Shown here one piece after another: positions 1 to 7,766 of a DNA stretch of 64,000 nt; the stretch's first letter is position 1, and every line of letters begins with the position of its first letter. A program made the translations under genes and the position numbers. Under the pieces are notes generated by a model. The model worked only from the letters and a program-made list of their open reading frames with translations, was not told where the DNA came from and did not search any database. Location of the stretch: the NCBI RefSeq assembly GCF_014203325.1, contig NZ_JACHIV010000001.1:6077501-6141500 (forward strand), read 5' to 3'. This stretch comes from Saccharopolyspora gloriosae (lineage in GTDB: Bacteria > Actinomycetota > Actinomycetes > Mycobacteriales > Pseudonocardiaceae).

Positions 1-10
1 CGGCAGGCAT

Positions 11-51
11 GAAAAACCGCCCACGGCCGCGGGCGGCGGCTCGTGGGCGGT
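11..51 (-). terminator. Rho-independent terminator after ectC
   Basis: On the minus strand a perfect 10-bp stem (ACCGCCCACG at 16-25 pairing with CGTGGGCGGT at 42-51) is followed by a run of five T. It lies just past the ectC stop and suggests that the ectoine operon ends here, without a co-transcribed ectD. Confidence 0.8.
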
Positions 52-79
52 GCGGCGGGAACGCCGGGTCGATGCCCGG

Positions 80-469
80 TCAGTCCTCCACGATCAGCGG
101 GTACACGCCGTTCTCGTCGTGCACCTCGCGGCCGGTCACCGGCGGGTTGAACACGCAGACCGTGCGGATGTCGGTCTTGGGACGGACCTGGTGCTTGTCG
201 TGCTCGTTGAGCATGTACAGCGTGCCCGGCTTGAGCTGGTGGATCTCGCCGGTCGACTTGTTCTCGAGCTCGCCTTCACCCTCGTACACGAACACGGCTT
301 CGATGTGGTTGGCGTACCAGAAGTCGTTCACGGTACCGGCGTAAAGGGTGGTCTCGTGCACCGAGAAGCCGACCTTCTCCCTGGCCAGCACGATGCGCTT
401 GCTGCGCCAGTTCTCGGTCTGGATGTCGTCGTCGGTGTTCTCGACCTCTTCGAGGCTGCGGACGAACAC
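80..469 (-). CDS. ectC: L-ectoine synthase EctC
   Basis: The 129-residue cupin-type enzyme cyclises N-gamma-acetyl-diaminobutyrate to the compatible solute ectoine in the cytoplasm, the last step of ectoine synthesis. The whole protein matches the family in length and in its conserved stretches (start [10 protein letters not shown], middle [19 protein letters not shown], later [14 protein letters not shown]). The start is GTG at 469, preceded by a strong AAGGAGG site. It is the last gene of ectA-ectB-ectC, 84 bases after ectB with a hairpin in the gap, and is followed by a terminator. Identification is firm. Confidence 0.97.
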   Translation of the reverse strand: MFVRSLEEVENTDDDIQTENWRSKRIVLAREKVGFSVHETTLYAGTVNDFWYANHIEAVFVYEGEGELENKSTGEIHQLKPGTLYMLNEHDKHQVRPKTDIRTVCVFNPPVTGREVHDENGVYPLIVED

Positions 470-505
470 AATGCCCTCCTTCGTGGTGCCGGTGGTGCCG
501 TACGA

Positions 506-538
506 GACGGCCGGCCCGGAAGTGCGGGACCGGCCGTC
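506..538 (-). other. Intercistronic hairpin between ectB and ectC
   Basis: GACGGCCGG (506-514) pairs with CCGGCCGTC (530-538), and the loop extends the stem by CCCG/CGGG with one bulged base, giving about 13 pairs. There is no T-run, so it looks more like an mRNA processing, stability or attenuation hairpin that could set the EctC:EctB ratio than a full terminator. Confidence 0.6.
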
Positions 539-553
539 GCGTGCGTTGTTGGA

Positions 554-1801
554 TCAGGCAAGCACAGCTTGCACCGAATCGACGATGATCTGAAGCCCCT
601 GTTCGAGCTCTTCATCCGACACGGTCAGCGGCGGCATGATCTTGATCACTTCGCTCTGCGGGCCGGAGGTCTCCAGGATCAGCTTCCGGTCGAACGCCGC
701 CTTCGAGATCTTGCCCGCGGTCTCCGGGTCCTCGAACCCGAGGCCGCGCGCGAGGCCGCGGCCCTTGGCCTGGGCGCCCTCGTACTTGTCGGCGATCTCG
801 CCGATGACCTGGCCGACGCGCTCGCCCTTGGCGATGGTGCTCTTCTGCAGCGCGTCGTCGCTCCAGTAGAGCTTCAGCGCCTCGGACGCGGTCACGAACG
901 CGGGGTTGTTGCCGCGGAAGGTGCCGTTGTGCTCACCGGGCTCCCACACGTCGTGCTCGGATTTGATCAGCGTCAGGGCCAGCGGCATGCCGTAGCCGCC
1001 GATGGACTTGGACAGGCAGACGATGTCCGGGGTGATGCCGGCCTCTTCGAAGCTGAAGAACGGGCCGGTGCGCCCGCAGCCCATCTGCACGTCGTCGACG
1101 ATGAGCAGCATGCCGTGCTTGTCGCACAGCTCGCGCAGGCCGCGCAGCCACTCCGGGCGGGACGAGTTGATGCCGCCCTCGCCCTGCAGGGTCTCCACGA
1201 TCACCGCGGCGGGCTCGTTCAGGCCGGAGCCGCTGTCCTCGAGCAGCCGCTCGAAGTACAGGAAGTCCGGGTACTGCCCGTCGAAGTAGTTGTCGTAGGG
1301 CATCGGCGTGGAGTGCACCAGCGGGATGCCCGCGCCGCCGCGCTTCATCGAGTTGCCCGTCACCGACAGCGACCCGAGGGTCATGCCGTGGAACGCGTTG
1401 GTGAAGCTGATGATCGACTCGCGGCCGGTGATCTTGCGGACCAGCTTGAGCGCGGACTCGACCGAGTTGGTGCCCGTCGGCCCGGGGAACTGGACCTTGT
1501 AGTCCAGCCCGCGCGGTTTGAGCAGCTTCTCGTCGATCGTCTCCAGGAACTCCCGCTTCGCGGCGGTCGCCTGGTCGAGCCCGTGCGTGACGCCGTCGCG
1601 CTCGATGTACTCGATGAGCTTGCGCTTGAGCCGCGGGTTGTTGTGGCCGTAGTTCAGCGCGCCGGCGCCGGCGAAGAAGTCCAGGTAGGGCGTGCCGTCC
1701 TCGCCGTAGAGCCAGCTGCCACCCGCCTTGTCGAACGTCGTCGGCCAGGTGCGGCTGTAACTGCGGACCTCGGATTCGAGGCTTGCGAAGATATCGTTCA
1801 C
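554..1801 (-). CDS. ectB: Diaminobutyrate-2-oxoglutarate transaminase EctB
   Basis: This 415-residue PLP-dependent class III aminotransferase converts aspartate semialdehyde to L-2,4-diaminobutyrate with glutamate as amino donor, the first committed ectoine step. Family signs are [15 protein letters not shown] near residue 50, the [13 protein letters not shown] segment, and [14 protein letters not shown] carrying the PLP lysine. The GTG start at 1801 ([12 protein letters not shown]) has GGAGG four bases upstream. Reading can continue open upstream of this, but that sequence is not conserved. The length fits the EctB family. The gene lies 178 bases after ectA. Confidence 0.97.
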   Translation of the reverse strand: MNDIFASLESEVRSYSRTWPTTFDKAGGSWLYGEDGTPYLDFFAGAGALNYGHNNPRLKRKLIEYIERDGVTHGLDQATAAKREFLETIDEKLLKPRGLDYKVQFPGPTGTNSVESALKLVRKITGRESIISFTNAFHGMTLGSLSVTGNSMKRGGAGIPLVHSTPMPYDNYFDGQYPDFLYFERLLEDSGSGLNEPAAVIVETLQGEGGINSSRPEWLRGLRELCDKHGMLLIVDDVQMGCGRTGPFFSFEEAGITPDIVCLSKSIGGYGMPLALTLIKSEHDVWEPGEHNGTFRGNNPAFVTASEALKLYWSDDALQKSTIAKGERVGQVIGEIADKYEGAQAKGRGLARGLGFEDPETAGKISKAAFDRKLILETSGPQSEVIKIMPPLTVSDEELEQGLQIIVDSVQAVLA

Positions 1802-1979
1802 GATCCTCCGTTCGCGGCGGCCGAAGCGGCCACCGGCTGCAAATCGGTCATGGTCCCCGCCGGGGAGACCTGCCGGTCGGAACTCGTTCGTCTGTGCGGC
1901 GCGGCCGGCGGATGACCCCGCCCCCGCACGTTCCCCGCGCCACCGGCTCCCACCGAGAGCCGTGCGGGACGTGCTCGCG

Positions 1980-2582
1980 CTAGTCCGCCGGACGTGGCGC
2001 CGCGGCGGCCTCACCTGCCACGACACCGGGGGCCGCGAACGGGCCGATCCGGTAGAGGTCCTCGCCCAGGTGCGCGTCCGGGAACAGCTCGGCGCCGAAC
2101 AGCTCGCTGCGGGCGAGCTCGGTGCCGCGGTCCCTGGCCAGCGCCGAGAACAGCTTGATCGAGGCGGTGTTGTCGGCGGTGATGGTCGTCTCCAGGTAGC
2201 GGACGCCTTCCGGCACCAGCCGGTCGAGCAGGTGCCCGAGCAGCTTGCCCGCCACACCGCGGCCGCGCTGCGAGGCGTCCACGGCGACCTGCCAGACCAT
2301 CAGCACGTCCGGGGCGTCCGGGCGCAGGTAGCCGGTGACGAAACCGACCACGTCGCCGTCCTCCCGCGCCACCGCGGTGGTGTGCGCGAAGTCCCGGCAC
2401 CACAACAGGTACGCGTAGGACGAGTTCACATCGAGCACCTGCGAATCACGAGTGATCCGATAGAGTGCGGGACCGTCCGCGACGACCGGAATGCCGATCT
2501 CACCGGAAGCGGAAGAACCACTCCCTGCATTCCGTCCGCCATTCGGTCCGTCGCCGTTATGGCTGGGTTTGTCGCCGGTCAT
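1980..2582 (-). CDS. ectA: L-2,4-diaminobutyrate N-acetyltransferase EctA
   Basis: This GNAT-fold enzyme acetylates diaminobutyrate on the gamma nitrogen with acetyl-CoA, the second ectoine step. Of 200 residues, about 30 at the N-terminus are low-complexity. The core has the acetyl-CoA loop ([20 protein letters not shown]) and the EctA-specific [20 protein letters not shown]. The ATG at 2582 has no clear Shine-Dalgarno site, but a promoter-like -10 lies 8 bases upstream, so the mRNA may be leaderless or nearly so. It is the first gene of the ectABC operon, which is usually osmotically induced. Confidence 0.95.
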   Translation of the reverse strand: MTGDKPSHNGDGPNGGRNAGSGSSASGEIGIPVVADGPALYRITRDSQVLDVNSSYAYLLWCRDFAHTTAVAREDGDVVGFVTGYLRPDAPDVLMVWQVAVDASQRGRGVAGKLLGHLLDRLVPEGVRYLETTITADNTASIKLFSALARDRGTELARSELFGAELFPDAHLGEDLYRIGPFAAPGVVAGEAAAAPRPAD

Positions 2583-2590
2583 GCTTTGCC

Positions 2591-2619
2591 AACTTAACAG
2601 AACATCGGTAACGCGTCAG
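2591..2619 (-). promoter_or_regulatory. Predicted ectA promoter
   Basis: On the minus strand CTGACG (2619-2614), a 17-base spacer and TAAGTT (2596-2591) match -35 and -10 elements at standard spacing. The start would fall within a base or two of the ectA ATG. Inferred by eye only. Confidence 0.5.
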
Positions 2620-2914
2620 GTACGCGACCGTTTCCTGGCGTCACTACCAGGCGATACTCGATTTTACACGTGATGAGCACGACAGGATTGTTGCGCCGCG
2701 CATCAACGCAGTGATAACGATCTAAGACGCATAGTGATCGAATATGCGAATCACGGGCGTGACCAGCGAAAACGCCCGTCGCAGCTGCACGTCCGGGCCC
2801 GGACTCGATTGCCCGGCCACATTTTTCACGGACCGCTCCGGGAATTGCGATCTTCATCCGGCGATCGACCACCCCGGGTGCACGGGCTCTCACTTTCCGC
2901 CACCGGAACGCACA
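2620..2914. other. Non-coding gap between ectA and the protease gene
   Basis: This stretch lies upstream of ectA and downstream of the protease gene. It is locally less GC-rich than its surroundings. I see no convincing gene in it. Confidence 0.5.
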
Positions 2915-2944
2915 CGTCCGGGGCCGCCGTGGCGGCCCCGGACG
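2915..2944 (-). terminator. Hairpin terminator after the S1 protease gene
   Basis: A 14-bp perfect inverted repeat (CGTCCGGGGCCGCC at 2915-2928 with GGCGGCCCCGGACG at 2931-2944) lies 29 bases past the protease stop. No T-run follows, which is common in high-GC actinomycetes. Confidence 0.6.
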
Positions 2945-2973
2945 CGGGGTACTGCTGGAGAGCCTCAGGCGAA

Positions 2974-3708
2974 TCAGACGCCGGCGGTCTCCTTGATCCA
3001 GTCGCGGTACTCGGTGACGTTCGTGTACGCCGTCGAGGTCGCGCGGTCGCTCGTGGAGGCCACGCCGACCTGGGTGCCGTTGGAGAACATCGGGCCGCCC
3101 GAGTCGCCACCGGCGGTGATGCCGTTGACGCGGTCGGCGCAGACCGCGGTGCCGCCGCGGTAGTCGGTGCAGGCGATGTCGGTGACCTTGACGTCGGCCA
3201 CCTTCAGGTTCTCGGCCTGGCACTGGGCCTCGGGCTGGTCGGTGCAGGTCGCGCCCCAGCCGTAGACCTGGACGGTGTCGCCGTTGTTGACGTCACCGGT
3301 GGAGCCGAGCGGCGAGAACTCGACGTTCATCGGGGTGTCGACGTTGACCAGCGCGAGGTCGACGCTGTCGTGCACGTGCACGCCGCCGGCCTTGGCCTTG
3401 ACCTCCTGGCCCTCGTGCTGGTTCAGGCTGCCGACCTTGAAGCTGATCGCGTCGCCGGCGCCTTCCACGCAGTGCTGCGCGGTGAGCACCCAGTCGGCGG
3501 AGATGGCGGTCGCGGTGCAGGCCTCCTGGCCGTCGTTGAGCAGGCGAACGGCCCAAGGAGCGTCCGTGGCCTCCTCGCCGTCGATGATCATCGGCTGCAT
3601 GTCGATGGGGGCGGGCGCCGCGGGGGCGGCGGCCTGGGCGGGAACGGCGAAGGCGGCGGCGGCCAGGGCCAGGCCCGCCGCTCCGGTCAGCACTCGTGCC
3701 AGGGACAC
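2974..3708 (-). CDS. Secreted trypsin-like serine protease (S1 family)
   Basis: A 244-residue extracellular endopeptidase. An N-terminal signal peptide ends near AQA (about residue 26), followed by a short Ala/Pro-rich propeptide and the IIDGEEA start of the mature chymotrypsin fold. The catalytic triad is visible: His in TAQHC, Asp in DSVDLALV, Ser in GGDSGGP. Six cysteines could form disulfides. The start is GTG at 3708 with GAGGAG upstream. It is single-cistron between a terminator and a divergent VOC gene. Substrate and physiological role cannot be told from the sequence. Confidence 0.93.
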   Translation of the reverse strand: MSLARVLTGAAGLALAAAAFAVPAQAAAPAAPAPIDMQPMIIDGEEATDAPWAVRLLNDGQEACTATAISADWVLTAQHCVEGAGDAISFKVGSLNQHEGQEVKAKAGGVHVHDSVDLALVNVDTPMNVEFSPLGSTGDVNNGDTVQVYGWGATCTDQPEAQCQAENLKVADVKVTDIACTDYRGGTAVCADRVNGITAGGDSGGPMFSNGTQVGVASTSDRATSTAYTNVTEYRDWIKETAGV

Positions 3709-3951
3709 GCTGATCTCCTCTGGGTAGCAGCGGCAACGCTGTGGGGACGGTCAAGTGGTCCCATGACCTCACCCGAACGGGTAATGGGTCAACCAATTGG
3801 TCACTATTCGCCACCACATCCCAGCTTTTAGACCTGATCGAGATGCGCCGTTCGATTGACCACACCAACATTCGAATGCCCACTATGGGCCTCGGCCGCA
3901 CCCCGCCGTCAAGGGTCCGGCGGCCGTACTCCACGAACCTCGGGGGCTCTC

Positions 3952-4725
3952 ATGGAGATCACGTCGTACCCGCCCGGCACGCCCTGCTGGGTGGATCTCA
4001 ACACCGCCGACCCCGGTTCGGCCTCGGAGTTCTACGCCGAGCTGTTCGGCTGGACCGTGCACGACTCCGGTCCCGAAGCGGGCGGCTACCTGATCTGCCA
4101 GCGAGGCGGCAAGCCGATCGCGGGCATCGGCCCGCAGGACGAACCCCGGCAGGGCCCCACGTTCTGGACCACCTACGTGGCCACGACCGACGCGGACGCC
4201 TCCGCCGAAGCCGTCCGGAACGCGGGCGGCCAGGTGCACCTGAACCCGATGGACGTGTTCGACGCGGGCCGGATGGCGCTGTGCTCGGACCCGACCGGCG
4301 CGGCCGTCGCGCTGTGGCAGCCGAACCAGCACCCAGGCTCGACCGTCGTCAACGAGCCCGGCACCCCCTGCTGGCACGAACTGGCCACCCGCGAACCCGA
4401 CCGCGCCACCGAGTTCTACCGCGCGGTGTTCGGCTGGGACGCGGCACCGCAGGCCGTCGGCGACACCGAGTACCGGCTGCTGCGACTGGGCGGCCGAAAG
4501 ATCGGCGGGATGATCCGGATCGACGAGAGCTGGCCGGCCGAAGTGCCCGCGCACTGGCTGGTGTACTTCGCCGTCCCGGACACCGACCGCGCCCTCGCCG
4601 ACGTCACCCGCCTCGGCGGCGCCACCGTCGTCGACCCGGTCGACATCGAACCCGGCCGCTTCGCCGTGGTCCACGACCCGGCGGGCGGCATCTTCGGGAT
4701 CATCCACCTCAACCCCGCGGGGTGA
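3952..4725 (+). CDS. Two-domain VOC (glyoxalase-like) protein
   Basis: A 257-residue cytoplasmic protein made of two repeated vicinal-oxygen-chelate halves. Each begins GTPCW and contains EFY followed by (L/V)FGW, at about residues 7-35 and 135-165. This is the actinobacterial family often annotated as glyoxalase/bleomycin resistance or hydroxylase-like. The metal and substrate are unknown, so no reaction is assigned. The ATG at 3952 follows a GGGGG site at good spacing. Its 3' end converges on the small membrane gene at 4750-4914. Confidence 0.85.
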   Translation: MEITSYPPGTPCWVDLNTADPGSASEFYAELFGWTVHDSGPEAGGYLICQRGGKPIAGIGPQDEPRQGPTFWTTYVATTDADASAEAVRNAGGQVHLNPMDVFDAGRMALCSDPTGAAVALWQPNQHPGSTVVNEPGTPCWHELATREPDRATEFYRAVFGWDAAPQAVGDTEYRLLRLGGRKIGGMIRIDESWPAEVPAHWLVYFAVPDTDRALADVTRLGGATVVDPVDIEPGRFAVVHDPAGGIFGIIHLNPAG

Positions 4726-4749
4726 GCTCGGCCGCGATCGAGCGGTGGA

Positions 4750-4914
4750 TCAGCCGCGCCCGAGCAGCGGATCCGGCTGCGACAGGGCGCGCAGCCAGGC
4801 GGCGGCGCGGCACTCCCACCGCTCGATCGCCCACTGCTCGGACAGGCGCCGCCCGGCGAAGCAGATCGACGGCACCCCCAGCAGGACGACCACGACCACC
4901 ATCATCGAGTCCAC
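4750..4914 (-). CDS. Small membrane protein, 54 residues
   Basis: A short reading frame with a very strong ribosome site (GAGGAGAGAAC then GTG at 4914). The product is one hydrophobic N-terminal helix (VDSMMVVVVVLLGVPSICF) followed by a charged, tryptophan-rich tail (EQWAIERWECRAAAWLRAL). The tail should be cytoplasmic, giving a single-pass membrane protein. Codon use is GC3-rich like its neighbours. I do not recognise the family. It is convergent with the VOC gene, 24 bases away. Confidence 0.6.
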   Translation of the reverse strand: MDSMMVVVVVLLGVPSICFAGRRLSEQWAIERWECRAAAWLRALSQPDPLLGRG

Positions 4915-5198
4915 GTTCTCTCCTCACTCCACGCACCGCGTCGGCGGTGACGAATCGACACGACGCAACCGAAGCTATTCCGCCTCCGGACGCGATTACC
5001 ACGGTCGGCGGAGCACTCGCCAGGAATCCGCCAAGCCCGGCCTTTCCGCCAGGCGAAGCGCCACCCGCGGAATTCCCGCCACGCTGGCGGGAATGTGGCG
5101 AAAAGCCAGGTCGATCCCGCGCTTTCCCGCCTTCCGGCGCGGTTCATTGACGAGATCAACTCCCGCCCTTTAGTCTCCGCGCGAAACTGAGGGGAACA

Positions 5199-6068
5199 AT
5201 GGGGAACGACGACAGAACCCGCAAGAATGCGGGAAAGGCGCTGGCGTCGCTGCACAAGGGGCTCGGGGTGCGGCGCGCGGACCTGCACGCTCGCCTGGGA
5301 CCCGAGCTGCGCGGCATCTTGCGGATCACCGGGACGGACGCGGCGGGCGTGCAGGAGCAGCTGGCGCGGTGGCTGGACGCATGGCTGGCGAAATTGGCCC
5401 CCGAGCTGACCCGCATCGCCGAGGTGTCCTACAACCTCCCGCCGCACCAGGGGCTCAACGGGCTCACCTACGGCAAACGCGTCGCGGCGCTGTCGGCCGA
5501 GCTCGGCGCGGGGTTCTCCACGCGCACCATCGAGCGGCGGATGGACGAGATCATCGAGCACCTCCAAGGGTGCCTCGACCAGCAATGCCGCTCGCCGAAG
5601 GCGCCCGAGCCCGGTACGGCGCGACAACTCGAACCCGCGCCGGGCAACGCCCTGGCACCGCGGCCCGAGCCGGGGCGCGGCGGGGTCGACGATGCGCTGC
5701 GGGCGCTGCACGATCCGCGTTCGACGGTGCGCCGCGCGATCGACTGCTTCCTCGCCCACGACGTCCACGTGCCGTGCTCGCCCGCGGGCGGGCTGGCCGC
5801 GGTCCGGGCGGCGGGCCGCAGCACGTGGGTGTGCGCGTTCACCCGGGCGGACCTGCTGGAGGACTACCGGCGGGCCTCCTCGGCACCGTGGGCCACCGGG
5901 TCCCACCGGCTGCTCGGAGCCGACCTGGTGCGCACCGCGACGCGGACTTCGGATCCGATGGGAATTCTGCTGAACCCGTGCGCCGGAGAACCGATGGCGC
6001 TCACCGGGACGATGAGCATTCCACCTGTGCTCACCGCCGAGATCCGCGAAACGCTGCGGTCCGAGTAG
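5199..6068 (+). CDS. SseB-like domain protein, possible type VII secretion partner
   Basis: A 289-residue soluble protein. Residues 1-130 are helical, with a segment (FSTRTIERRMDEIIEHL) like one common in actinobacterial proteins of unknown function. A low-complexity Pro/Ala linker follows. Residues 165-289 resemble the SseB/SAV_915 fold (TWVCAFTRADLL, later GILLNPCAGEPMALTG). The ATG at 5199 follows a GAGGGG site. Next come two small WXG-like genes in the same direction, so a role with type VII secretion substrates is plausible but inferred from position only. Confidence 0.6.
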   Translation: MGNDDRTRKNAGKALASLHKGLGVRRADLHARLGPELRGILRITGTDAAGVQEQLARWLDAWLAKLAPELTRIAEVSYNLPPHQGLNGLTYGKRVAALSAELGAGFSTRTIERRMDEIIEHLQGCLDQQCRSPKAPEPGTARQLEPAPGNALAPRPEPGRGGVDDALRALHDPRSTVRRAIDCFLAHDVHVPCSPAGGLAAVRAAGRSTWVCAFTRADLLEDYRRASSAPWATGSHRLLGADLVRTATRTSDPMGILLNPCAGEPMALTGTMSIPPVLTAEIRETLRSE

Positions 6069-6110
6069 GCCTCGTCCCCGACCTGGATGAATCAACGGAT
6101 GGATTCCCGC

Positions 6111-6122
6111 TATTCTCCGGCC
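6111..6122 (+). promoter_or_regulatory. Leaderless -10 element for the gene at 6123
   Basis: TATTCT (6111-6116) lies exactly six bases before ATG at 6123, and there is no Shine-Dalgarno sequence. This is the arrangement of leaderless actinobacterial transcripts. Confidence 0.5.
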
Positions 6123-6443
6123 ATGGCCGAGCTGGACGATTCCGCGGGGCGGCTTTTCGCCTCTCCGGAAGAACTGCACCGGAGCGCGAACACCGCGCAG
6201 CACATCATCGACGACTTCCGAGAACAGACCGTTCGCAAATTTCAGCTCAACCCGGAACAGGCGGGGAACGACGAATTGACCCGGGCGCTCCAGGCCTTCC
6301 AGGAGGACTCCTCCCGAGCCGGCACCGAACTCGCCGGCGAAGCGGCCGAACTCACCGACCGGCTGCGCGCCACCGCCGACGACTACGCGCGGATCGACGC
6401 CGACCTGGAACGAGCGCTGATCACCGCGCTCGACCGCGGCTAG
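6123..6443 (+). CDS. WXG100-like small helical protein, putative type VII substrate
   Basis: A 106-residue, wholly alpha-helical, acidic protein without signal peptide. The C-terminal YARID fits the YxxxD secretion signal of ESX/type VII substrates. The W-x-G turn itself is not evident. The start at ATG 6123 is chosen because TATTCT sits six bases upstream. An in-frame ATG at 6087 would add 12 residues. It is followed after 16 bases by a WXG-bearing gene, as in paired Esx loci. No secretion ATPase gene is in the window. Confidence 0.6.
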   Translation: MAELDDSAGRLFASPEELHRSANTAQHIIDDFREQTVRKFQLNPEQAGNDELTRALQAFQEDSSRAGTELAGEAAELTDRLRATADDYARIDADLERALITALDRG

Positions 6444-6459
6444 CCCGGAGCGAACGCGG

Positions 6460-7182
6460 ATGATCCAGCCACCCTCCGATGAGCCGCCGCTGCCCGGCAA
6501 CGCCCCGGGCATCGTCACCGAATGCGATCGGCTGCGGACACTGGCCGACCACCTCGACCAGACCGGGCGCGCGCTGCGCGACGTGCGGGTCGAGTCGTGG
6601 TCGGGACGAGCCCGAGATCGCTTCGACGCGGCCCAGTACGAGCTGAGCAAGCGGTGGCGGCAGTCCGCCGACGCGCACTACGCCGCCGCCGACGCGCTCG
6701 GCGAGTACCAGGTGACGCTGGAGAACCTCCAGCAGCTCGCGCGGTCCGAGGCCGCCGACGCCGCGGGCGACCCGGTGCGGCAGGCCGCCGCCGCGGAGCT
6801 GATCCGCCGCTGGCGGATGCAGCAGGACGAAGCCGGGCGCCGGGCGGCGCGCGCGATCCTGCGCGCCGGTGAGGACCTGGCCACGCTGCCGCCGGTGCTG
6901 CCCGAAGCCGCTCCCCCGCCGCCGCTGCGGGCGCTTCCGCCGCCGGCACCCGCAGCGGAACCTCCGCGGGGAGCCGAGCCCGAACCCGAGCCGGAGCCCG
7001 CTCACGCGCCCGAGCCGGTGGAGGTGCCCGACGCCGCGCCACCGCTGGTGCTGGAGTCGTTGCACCCGGACACGACGGCGCACGACCTGCACGCCTACCA
7101 GCGCGAACTGCTCCGGCTCAACGAGGACGTCCTCGCGGCGTGGGCCGACCCGGGCCGCCGGTTCGCCATTCCGATCCCGTGA
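6460..7182 (+). CDS. WXG-motif protein with proline-rich tail
   Basis: A 240-residue protein. Residues 10-130 form long helices with SWSGRARDRF near residue 48 (W-x-G motif), typical of type VII secretion-associated proteins. Residues 145-195 are a Pro/Glu-rich linker (repeated EPEPEP). The C-terminal 45 residues (VLESLHPDTTAHDLHAYQRE...) are again helical. No toxin or enzyme domain is recognised. It is probably co-transcribed with the 106-residue gene 16 bases upstream. Confidence 0.6.
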   Translation: MIQPPSDEPPLPGNAPGIVTECDRLRTLADHLDQTGRALRDVRVESWSGRARDRFDAAQYELSKRWRQSADAHYAAADALGEYQVTLENLQQLARSEAADAAGDPVRQAAAAELIRRWRMQQDEAGRRAARAILRAGEDLATLPPVLPEAAPPPPLRALPPPAPAAEPPRGAEPEPEPEPAHAPEPVEVPDAAPPLVLESLHPDTTAHDLHAYQRELLRLNEDVLAAWADPGRRFAIPIP

Positions 7183-7470
7183 CGTGCCGCGTTGCAGCCG
7201 TTCGGCGGGACTCGTCACGGGACGTGCTCACGAGCCGTCGCCCGGTCGGGTAGTACAGAATCGACCTTCGATCACCGATCATCAGTAGGCGAAACGACCC
7301 GTGCCCCCGGTCGCACGACCGAACCCGGTGCTCGCGCCGCAGGTGCGTTCGCCGCGGGGCGCCGCCGGGAAACCCACCGACACCGGCCCGCCCCCCGCGC
7401 CGGGCATCCCCCGACCACCTGCCGAACCGGTCGAGTCCAGCACCACCCGAGCTCAGCGCCTTCGGAGCGG

Positions 7471-7543
7471 AGCCGCTGAGGGGACTCGAACCCCTGACCG
7501 TCCGCTTACAAGGCGGGTGCTCTACCAACTGAGCTACAGCGGC
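7471..7543 (-). tRNA. tRNA-Thr (anticodon UGU)
   Basis: The minus strand folds as a 73-base cloverleaf. The acceptor GCCGCTG (7543-7537) pairs with CAGCGGC (7478-7472), the D-arm starts GCTCAGTTGGTAGAGC, the anticodon loop is CTTGTAA and the T-arm is AGGGGTTCGAGTCCCCT. The first anticodon-stem pair looks like a C-A mismatch. CCA is not encoded. A TACGAT hexamer upstream (around 7570) may be the -10. Confidence 0.95.
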
Positions 7544-7766
7544 GCGCACGGCCACGCCGTGCGCGCACATCGTAGTCGGCGCCGGGCCGCGACCGGCAGG
7601 CGGCCGGTGCCGGTGCGGCCCCTCGCCCGCGGGCGCGCGGGGCAGGTGTCAGGCTCGTGACGGACGACACCAACAGGACGTGCAACGGCTGAGGCGTGCG
7701 GGCCGATGGCCGAGGGGACGATCAACACGATCGCCGCGAGGTGGCGAGCAGGAAGGTAGGTCTGCG

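Noticed and set aside
50-1915. Long open frame antisense to ectB and ectC
   Set aside because: It mirrors ectB and ectC, has low-complexity Arg/Ala/Val/Leu composition and no domain; a usual shadow frame in high-GC DNA.
2594-3223. Minus-strand frame overlapping the protease 3' end
   Set aside because: It runs out of frame through the protease and its terminator hairpin, with Arg/His-rich shadow composition.
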